Assembly (NCBI GenBank): GCA_934098395.1
Contig: CAKOOM010000003.1
Coordinates: forward strand, 62,001-126,000
Reading direction: 5' to 3'
DNA from: an uncultured Bacilli bacterium
Lineage (GTDB): Bacteria > Bacillota_I > Bacilli_A > RF39 > UBA660
DNA length: 64,000 nucleotides
Shown: positions 58,795 to 64,000 of the stretch, piece by piece
Numbering within the stretch: the first letter of the stretch is position 1
Layout: every line of letters starts with the position of its first letter
The notes under the pieces: generated by a model
Database searches by the model: none
What the model was told of the DNA's origin: nothing
Seen by the model: only the letters and a program-made list of their open reading frames with translations
Made by a program: the position numbers and the translations under genes

Positions 58795-61122
58795 ATGAAT
58801 AAAGAAGAATTAAATATCTTAGATAAATACTTTAGAGCAAGTAATTACCTATCCGTAGGACAATTATATCTCTTAGATAATCCATTATTAAAAAGAAAAT
58901 TAGAATTAACCGATATAAAAAAGAAACTCGTAGGACATTGGGGTACTGTACCAGGCCAAAACTTTATCTATACTCATCTAAATCGTATCATCAAAAAATA
59001 TGATTTAAATATGATTTATATCTCTGGTCCCGGTCATGGCGGTAATGCTATGATAGCCCAGTCTTACCTTGAAGGAACATACTCAGAAGTATATCCTAAT
59101 ATTACCGAAGATGAAGAAGGATTAAAAAAACTATTCAAACAATTTTCTTTTCCTAAAGGAGTATCTTCTCACGTAGCCCCAGAAACTCCTGGTTCCATTA
59201 ATGAAGGGGGAGAACTAGGTTACAGTCTAGCTCATGCCTACGGTGCTGTTATGGATAACCCTAATCTAATAGCCGCCTGTGTTGTTGGTGATGGTGAAGC
59301 CGAAACCGGCCCATTAGCAACCTCATGGCATTCCAATAAATTTATAAACCCTAAACTAGACGGTATCGTTTTGCCAATACTACATCTAAATGGTTATAAA
59401 ATAGCTAATCCAACAATCTTTGGAAGAATGACTGATAAAGAACTAGAAAACTATTTCAGTGCTTGTGGTTATAAAGTATACTTTGTCGAAGGTGAAGAAC
59501 AATTAAAAATGCATGAACTAATGGCTAAAACCATGGATAAAGTAGTTAAAGATATCAAAAACATCAAAAAAGGTAATAGCGTAAAAAGACCAAGTTACCC
59601 AATGATAATCTTACGTACCAAAAAAGGATGGACTGGACCAAATATCGTCTCAGGTAAACAAATTGAAGGAACATTTAGAGCTCATCAAATACCATTACAG
59701 GTAGATGCCGAACATAAAAAAAATCTTCATGTCCTAGAAAAATGGCTAAAAAGTTACCATCCTGAAGAACTATTTGATAAAAACGGAAAACTCCTAAAAG
59801 AAATAAAAAAATTAACTCCAACTGGTAAAAAAAGAATGTCCGCTAATCCCCATGCTAACGGTGGAATGTTACTCGAAGAATTAATTACCCCTGATTTTAA
59901 AAAATACGGTGTAAAAGTATTATATCCCGGTGCCCTTATTAAAAGCGACATGACTGAACTAGGAAAATACGTTAGAGATGTAATAGCTCTAAATAAAAAG
60001 AACTTTAGAGTATTCGGACCAGACGAAACCCTATCTAACAGATTAGGTTCGATCTTTGAAAAAACTAATCGCCGTTGGATTGATAAAAAATTAAAAACTG
60101 ATGAATTCCTTTCAGCAGACGGAAGAGTAATTGACGGCATGCTATCAGAACATATGTGTGAAGGTTGGTTAGAGGGTTATCTTCTAACTGGAAGACATGG
60201 ATTCTTTAACAGTTATGAAGCCTTTATACGTATCGTAGATTCAATGACTAGTCAACATGCTAAATGGTTAAAAGTATGTCAAGATATCCCATGGCGTAGA
60301 CCAATAGCTAGTCTAAACTATGTCCTATCATCAAACGTATGGCAACAAGATCATAATGGTTATACCCATCAAGATCCCGGTTTTCTAACCCATATAGCTA
60401 CCAAAAAAGCCTCAATTTCCAGAATGTATCTTCCACCAGATACTAACTGCTTAATATCATGCTTTAATCATTGTATTAAAAGCAAAAACTATATCAATGT
60501 AATAATTGCCTCAAAACATCCAACTCCACAATGGTTAAATATGGACGAAGCAATTAAACACTGCACTAAAGGTGCTGGAATTTGGGAATTTGCCTCAAAC
60601 GATGAAGGAAAAGAACCCGATATCATCATGGCCTCTTGTGGCGATGCCCCAACCCTAGAAACCCTTGCAGCTATATCTATCCTAAGAGATAACTTTAAAG
60701 AATTAAAAATTCGTATGGTTAACGTCGTTGACTTAATGAAACTTCAATCAAGTGATAAACACCCACATGGTATGACTCATGAAGAATATGATGCCATATT
60801 CACTAAAGATAAACCAATAATCTTCAATTTCCATGGTTACCCAGATTTAATTCATCAATTAACCTATGATCGCCATAATCAAAATCTTCACGTTCACGGA
60901 TATCTTGAAGAAGGAACAATCACAACCCCGTTTGATATGAAAGTACAAAATAAAATAGATAGATATCACTTAGTAATAGATGCCCTAAAATACCTAGATC
61001 AACTAGGAAATAGAACATCTTCCCTAATTGAAGAGTGTAAAGACAAACTAATAGAACACCAAGAACACATCAAAGAATATGGCATAGACCTAGAAGAAGT
61101 AACTTCTTGGCATTGGCACTAA
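58795..61122 (+). CDS. xfp: xylulose-5-phosphate/fructose-6-phosphate phosphoketolase
   Basis: Thiamine-diphosphate enzyme splitting xylulose 5-phosphate or fructose 6-phosphate into acetyl phosphate and an aldose phosphate. 775 residues, near family norm. Motifs: SVGQLYLLDNPLL, GHWGTVPGQNFIYTHLNR, YISGPGHGG, GELGYSLAHAYGAV, VVGDGEAETGPLA (ThDP/Mg region), NGYKIANPTI, and C-terminal HQDPGFLTHIA and HGYLEEGTITTPFDM. AAAGGGTG precedes the ATG. Acetyl phosphate can be turned to ATP by the acetate kinase at 23932. Expression as a single gene between two strong terminators suggests high output. Confidence 0.97.
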   Translation: MNKEELNILDKYFRASNYLSVGQLYLLDNPLLKRKLELTDIKKKLVGHWGTVPGQNFIYTHLNRIIKKYDLNMIYISGPGHGGNAMIAQSYLEGTYSEVYPNITEDEEGLKKLFKQFSFPKGVSSHVAPETPGSINEGGELGYSLAHAYGAVMDNPNLIAACVVGDGEAETGPLATSWHSNKFINPKLDGIVLPILHLNGYKIANPTIFGRMTDKELENYFSACGYKVYFVEGEEQLKMHELMAKTMDKVVKDIKNIKKGNSVKRPSYPMIILRTKKGWTGPNIVSGKQIEGTFRAHQIPLQVDAEHKKNLHVLEKWLKSYHPEELFDKNGKLLKEIKKLTPTGKKRMSANPHANGGMLLEELITPDFKKYGVKVLYPGALIKSDMTELGKYVRDVIALNKKNFRVFGPDETLSNRLGSIFEKTNRRWIDKKLKTDEFLSADGRVIDGMLSEHMCEGWLEGYLLTGRHGFFNSYEAFIRIVDSMTSQHAKWLKVCQDIPWRRPIASLNYVLSSNVWQQDHNGYTHQDPGFLTHIATKKASISRMYLPPDTNCLISCFNHCIKSKNYINVIIASKHPTPQWLNMDEAIKHCTKGAGIWEFASNDEGKEPDIIMASCGDAPTLETLAAISILRDNFKELKIRMVNVVDLMKLQSSDKHPHGMTHEEYDAIFTKDKPIIFNFHGYPDLIHQLTYDRHNQNLHVHGYLEEGTITTPFDMKVQNKIDRYHLVIDALKYLDQLGNRTSSLIEECKDKLIEHQEHIKEYGIDLEEVTSWHWH

Positions 61123-61135
61123 ACAATTAAAAGAT

Positions 61136-61176
61136 AAAATAATGCTTTTTCCAAACAAAAAAAGCATTATTTTTTT
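61136..61176 (+). terminator. intrinsic terminator of xfp
   Basis: Perfect 15-bp stem, 61136-61150 with 61159-61173 (AAAATAATGC core), followed by T to 61176. Confidence 0.9.
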
Positions 61177-61188
61177 ATCCAAAACCCG

Positions 61189-61218
61189 TTGACATCCTAA
61201 TACTTTTTGCGGTATCAT
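61189..61218 (+). promoter_or_regulatory. promoter of the variable surface protein
   Basis: Consensus TTGACA (61189-61194), 18-bp spacer, -10 TATCAT (61213-61218). The TATCAT box is also used by the three TasA-like genes. Confidence 0.65.
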
Positions 61219-61240
61219 GGTTATATGATAGGTGAGATAG

Positions 61241-62989
61241 ATGAAAAATAGAAATATATTAACAATTTTACTAGTTTTAACCATAATTTTTACCATAATG
61301 GGTGGCTCTTTAGCTTATTTTACTTGGCAAACAAGCGAAGCCCAAAAGACAAATGTAACTTTTACAGTTGAAAAACAATTCTCATGTTCGGCTGATGGTG
61401 GTGGGAATATAACCGGAGCTAATCTCGTACCAACCGATTCATGTACTGGAAGTTATGCACTCAAAAGAACCATTAAGTCCATGCCACAAATTACGGGTAC
61501 CAAAACCATCTATATGGATTTATGGTTAGATGTTAATGAAATAGGTACGGGTTTAACAAACAGTAATAACTTTAAATATGCCTTAACTACCTCAAGTACT
61601 AGTTGTACTACCGGAGTAGTATCATCAGGTACATTTAATGGTGCTACCCAAAATAGTGAAATACTATTATTGTCCGGTCATGAATATACCAAGTCAATAA
61701 CTGATACATATTACTTATATATCTGGTTAGATAGTGCTGAAACAAGTACTGCGACGATGAATCAATCATTTAATGTATCCCTAAATGGTAAATGTACTGA
61801 TGATACCGAAGCATCGTCACCTGATTTAGATGATGGCCTAATCCCCGTTGTTGTAACTGGTAACGGCCAAGCCATGACAATAAATAAAGATTATGATAAC
61901 TGGTATAGTTATGATAATAAACAATGGGCTAATGCCGTAATGGTAACTAGTAATTCAAGAGCTAATTATAAAAATACTTCTGGCGTATTTATTCCCGAAG
62001 ATGATATACTTGCATACTATGTATGGATACCTCGCTATAAATATAAAATATGGACTACGACAACAAGTAGTACTGGTAGTGAACAAACAATCGATATTGT
62101 ATTCGAAGATAAAACAACTGCTAAATCAACCGGTACCACAGTGAATGACTATTTAACGCATCCAGCTTTCACTTTTGGTGATACCGAACTAAATGGTATC
62201 TGGGTAGGTAAGTTTGAAACAACTGGTAATGCCACAACCCCAACCGTAAAACCTAATTTACAACCATTAACAAATAAGAAAGCGAGCGTGCAGTTTTCAA
62301 TAGCCCAAAAATTTGGCACCAGTACATACGGTTCCACATCAAAAATAGACGCTCACATGATGAAGAATAGTGAGTGGGGAGCTGTTGCTTATTTATCACA
62401 CTCTAAATATGGTGTAAATAGAGAAGTATATAACAATAATTCAAGTAGTTATATTACCGGAAGAAGTGGAGGGAATGTTGGTGGAAGTACGGCAATTAAC
62501 ACCGTATATACCGACCAAACTTCTACGACACAATATAATAGATATGGATTTTATACATGGGATGGATATTTACTTGATTATAATACCAATACGAAGTCAT
62601 CAACTCATGACATGAGTAAGGTAGCTAGTACTACCGGTAATATTACTGGTGTATATGATATGTCAGGTGGTGTAGACGAATTTGTAATGGGTAATTATAA
62701 TAATACGTTAGGAAGTTCAGGTTTTAGTACACTGCCAGATAGTAAGTATTATGATACATATTCCATAACAAGTAATAGTTCATGTACGATTGCAACATGT
62801 GGTGGCCATGCCTTATTTGAAACAGCTGGCTGGTATAGTGATTACGAATACTTTGTTTATTCCAGTGCTCCGTGGTTCAGACGTGGTGACTACGGCAGCG
62901 TGGCTAAATCGGGTGCGTTCAGCTCGGACATCACAGATGGTGATGCGGCCGCCAACGTATCGTTTCGCTTGGTTTTGTCCGCTGCTTGA
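61241..62989 (+). CDS. DGR-type variable surface protein: TasA-like export signal plus lectin-fold variable domain
   Basis: 582 residues. Residues 1-30 form a TasA/SipW-type signal (ILTILLVLTIIFTIMGGSLA, then YFTWQTSE), followed by a beta-rich region (about 30-195) with Cys pairs. From about residue 220 (DNWYSYDNKQWANAVMVT, VWIPRYKYKIW, LNGIWVGKFETTG, MMKNSEWGAVAYLSHSKYG, GVYDMSGGVDEFVMGNY) it matches the C-type-lectin/formylglycine-generating-enzyme fold used by diversity-generating retroelement targets. The end, PWFRRGDYGSV to SFRLVLSAA, has the form of a DGR variable region. AGGTGAG precedes the ATG. It would be exported and display a hypervariable binding face. The alternative, a non-variable FGE-like surface protein, does not explain the base composition of the end. 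Confidence 0.85.
   Translation: MKNRNILTILLVLTIIFTIMGGSLAYFTWQTSEAQKTNVTFTVEKQFSCSADGGGNITGANLVPTDSCTGSYALKRTIKSMPQITGTKTIYMDLWLDVNEIGTGLTNSNNFKYALTTSSTSCTTGVVSSGTFNGATQNSEILLLSGHEYTKSITDTYYLYIWLDSAETSTATMNQSFNVSLNGKCTDDTEASSPDLDDGLIPVVVTGNGQAMTINKDYDNWYSYDNKQWANAVMVTSNSRANYKNTSGVFIPEDDILAYYVWIPRYKYKIWTTTTSSTGSEQTIDIVFEDKTTAKSTGTTVNDYLTHPAFTFGDTELNGIWVGKFETTGNATTPTVKPNLQPLTNKKASVQFSIAQKFGTSTYGSTSKIDAHMMKNSEWGAVAYLSHSKYGVNREVYNNNSSSYITGRSGGNVGGSTAINTVYTDQTSTTQYNRYGFYTWDGYLLDYNTNTKSSTHDMSKVASTTGNITGVYDMSGGVDEFVMGNYNNTLGSSGFSTLPDSKYYDTYSITSNSSCTIATCGGHALFETAGWYSDYEYFVYSSAPWFRRGDYGSVAKSGAFSSDITDGDAAANVSFRLVLSAA
62868..62989 (+). repeat. candidate DGR variable region (VR)
   Basis: Hand count: 35 of 60 bases at 62881-62940 and 32 of 60 at 62941-63000 are G or C, against roughly a third or less in the flanks. 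Codons at likely variable positions are NNC (GAC, TAC, GGC, AGC, AGC, GAC, ATC, GCC, GCC, AAC), as expected if a template AAC codon was mutated at its adenines. The segment ends SFRLVLSAA, as many DGR targets do. Exact borders need the template repeat. Confidence 0.75.
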
Positions 62990-63009
62990 GCGTAGCAAAT
63001 TAATCTGAC

Positions 63010-63092
63010 GAGGCAATACAAATATTTAGATAGGTGATTAACTACGAAATAGAAAAATGGGTTTTGTAGGCGTCCATTTTGCCTCTTTTTTT
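63010..63092 (+). terminator. probable terminator of the variable protein gene
   Basis: GAGGCAA (63010-63016) can pair with TTGCCTC (63079-63085), followed directly by seven T; an inner AAAATGG / CCATTTT pairing (63054-63060 with 63074-63080) would compete. Confidence 0.55.
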
Positions 63093-63105
63093 GCAAAATG
63101 GACGC
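63070..63105. repeat. 13-bp perfect inverted repeat downstream of the VR
   Basis: GCGTCCATTTTGC (63070-63082) and GCAAAATGGACGC (63093-63105) with a 10-nt pyrimidine spacer. No T-run follows, so it is not itself a classic terminator; DGR targets often carry a hairpin/cruciform after the VR. Here it begins 80 bp after the stop codon. Confidence 0.7.
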
Positions 63106-63311
63106 ATGGTGTAAATGGCGTAAATGTCAATATCAAAACTTAAAAAATGTCAAAGTTAAAAACTTATAGTTTGACATCCAGGTAGTTTAAATTTTTTATG
63201 AAAAAGTGTAAAATATATAGACACTTTTTCTTTTTGTTAAAAAACACTATAAAAAAATAATATTTTATGATAAAATATATTATGTATAAAAATGCCCAAG
63301 GAAGTGATTAA
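63106..63311. other. non-coding gap before ezrA
   Basis: Contains an 8-bp inverted repeat ATGTCAAA (63147-63154) / TTTGACAT (63170-63177), a further ATGTCAA half-site at 63124, a hairpin AAAAAGTGT (63201-63209) / ACACTTTTT (63221-63229) with T-run (terminator-like), and an extended -10 TGa-TAAAAT (63268-63276) for ezrA. No credible ORF, reverse transcriptase or template repeat is seen. Confidence 0.5.
63201..63235 (+). terminator. terminator-like hairpin
   Basis: 9-bp stem AAAAAGTGT / ACACTTTTT, 11-nt loop, followed by CTTTTT. Confidence 0.6.
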
Positions 63312-64000
63312 ATGAATAAATTATTAAATATTCCGATGATTATTTTTTTAGTTGCCTTTATAACACTTATTGTGGTATTAATAGTAATTACTAATAAAAA
63401 GCAAAAGAAATATAAACAAACTATTGAAAAGTTAGATTATGAAAAAAACAAATTAATTGGTGTACCAATCCTAAGTGAATTATCAAAAGTCAAAGAATTA
63501 GTAAAAACTGAAGATTTAAAACAAAAACTTTCCGATTGGGATGAAACATTTAAAGATATTAAAGAAGTAAAAATAGACAATTTAACAGATTTGATTACCG
63601 AAGCTGACTTCTTAGTAGAAAGACACGATTATAAAAATGCTCTTAAAAAAATTGCTTTCATTGAAATGAACTTAGAAAGCCTAAAGAAAAAAACTGAGTC
63701 TCTTCTTGAAGAAGTTAGAGTAATAACTAAATCAGAAGAAAGAAATAGGTCTATCATTACAAAGTTAAAAGCTATGTACCGTGAATCAGAATCTAAATTT
63801 GAAAGAACTAAAAAAGATTATGGACCATTAACTGATAGTATTGAAAAGTATTTAGAAAATATTGATAAATCATTTAAAAAATTTGAAAATTATATGGATA
63901 AAAATGATTACGTATCCGTAGAAAAAATAGTCGTAGACTTAGAAAAAGATATTAATACCTTGAAAAATTACTTAGAAGTTACTCCAGATTTAGTATTAAT
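63312..64000 (+). CDS. ezrA: septation ring formation regulator EzrA (3' end outside window)
   Basis: About 229 residues of the N-terminal part; the frame is open to the window end. One N-terminal membrane helix (about 8-27, MIIFLVAFITLIVVLIVI) is followed by basic residues and then long coiled-coil/spectrin-like helices beginning KLIGVPILSELSKVKEL and KLSDWDETFKDIKEV, the diagnostic EzrA start. EzrA is a Firmicutes membrane protein that limits FtsZ ring assembly and coordinates septal wall synthesis. AAGGAAGTG precedes the ATG. Confidence 0.9.
   Translation, partial: MNKLLNIPMIIFLVAFITLIVVLIVITNKKQKKYKQTIEKLDYEKNKLIGVPILSELSKVKELVKTEDLKQKLSDWDETFKDIKEVKIDNLTDLITEADFLVERHDYKNALKKIAFIEMNLESLKKKTESLLEEVRVITKSEERNRSIITKLKAMYRESESKFERTKKDYGPLTDSIEKYLENIDKSFKKFENYMDKNDYVSVEKIVVDLEKDINTLKNYLEVTPDLVL

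Noticed and set aside
61241..62989. True formylglycine-generating enzyme or sulfatase-modifying factor
   Set aside because: No conserved catalytic Cys pair near the C-terminus, and the GC-rich variable-type end fits a DGR target better.
62790..63008. Alternative-frame ORF of 72 codons over the end of the variable protein
   Set aside because: It is open only because the GC-rich VR lacks stops in other frames; no ribosome site and the main frame gives a coherent lectin-domain end.
62813..63096. Minus-strand ORFs over the VR
   Set aside because: Same cause: loss of stop codons in GC-rich sequence on the opposite strand; no start signals.
63201..63263. Small ORF beginning at the ATG at 63199 before ezrA
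   Set aside because: No ribosome site and it coincides with a terminator-like hairpin and poly-Phe coding T-run.
1..64000. Mollicutes-type genetic code (TGA = Trp)
   Set aside because: Several genes end in TGA with a properly placed next gene (ruvA at 41858, methyltransferase at 19558), and Trp is encoded by TGG throughout.

Overview
This is an AT-rich, gene-dense bacterial chromosome segment with no rRNA, tRNA, CRISPR array or insertion sequence that I can see. The gene set points to a low-GC member of the Bacilli (Firmicutes): PolC-type replicase, ScpA/ScpB, HelD, LexA, EzrA, class III fructose-bisphosphatase, two T-box leaders, an ARE-type ABC-F protein and TasA/camelysin-like secreted proteins. 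TGA is a normal stop (for example ruvA at 41858 and the methyltransferase at 19558), so this is not a Mycoplasma-type code. An uncultured gut Bacilli lineage (RF39/Erysipelotrichales-like) would fit; that placement is inference.

Layout. 1-5172 is housekeeping: end of an unknown gene, mutM, a kinase-like protein, scpAB, pyrimidine-nucleoside phosphorylase. 5257-14145 is accessory: an acyl-CoA-synthetase-like enzyme beside a hybrid histidine kinase that has lost its phospho-acceptor His, a Nudix and a histidine-phosphatase-like protein, then a leader with a small ORF and terminator in front of a GNAT-transglutaminase-GNAT fusion, another GNAT, a nucleoside phosphorylase and the queuosine-salvage enzyme Qng1. 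14250-18056 is a compact three-gene unit: LysR regulator, unusual radical SAM protein, NADAR-DHH fusion. 18303-26571 is an eight-gene run (Nudix, methyltransferase, phosphatase, radical SAM, methyltransferase, HelD, acetate kinase, Gfo/Idh-like oxidoreductase). 26655-28518 is an ABC-F gene behind an attenuator with its own leader peptide.

28642-53599 is mostly core: polC, three TasA-like surface proteins with duplicated promoters, aspS behind a very short T-box, a ClpX-like unfoldase lacking the zinc domain, TtcA-like, ddl, ruvA-HAD-ruvB, lexA divergent from a tiny membrane protein with LexA-like boxes between them, a YhcC-like radical SAM protein, mtaB, frr, and pheST behind a T-box. 53616-61122 holds a glycosyltransferase and pseudouridine synthase (minus strand), an ATP-grasp enzyme, fbp and xfp. 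Phosphoketolase, acetate kinase and Fbp together suggest a phosphoketolase route from sugar phosphates to acetate and ATP.

61241-62989 is the most striking gene. It has a TasA-like secretion signal at the N-terminus and, at the C-terminus, a lectin-fold (formylglycine-enzyme-like) domain whose last ~40 codons have all the marks of the variable region of a diversity-generating retroelement (DGR): abrupt GC rise, NNC codons consistent with mutated AAC, and an SFRLVL ending. A GC-rich tail and a 13-bp perfect inverted repeat follow. No reverse transcriptase, Avd or template repeat is in the window, so the retroelement would have to lie elsewhere and act in trans. The window ends inside ezrA.

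A recurrent feature is the promoter form: 17-bp spacer, usually with TGn before the -10 box, often packed into the terminator of the preceding gene.
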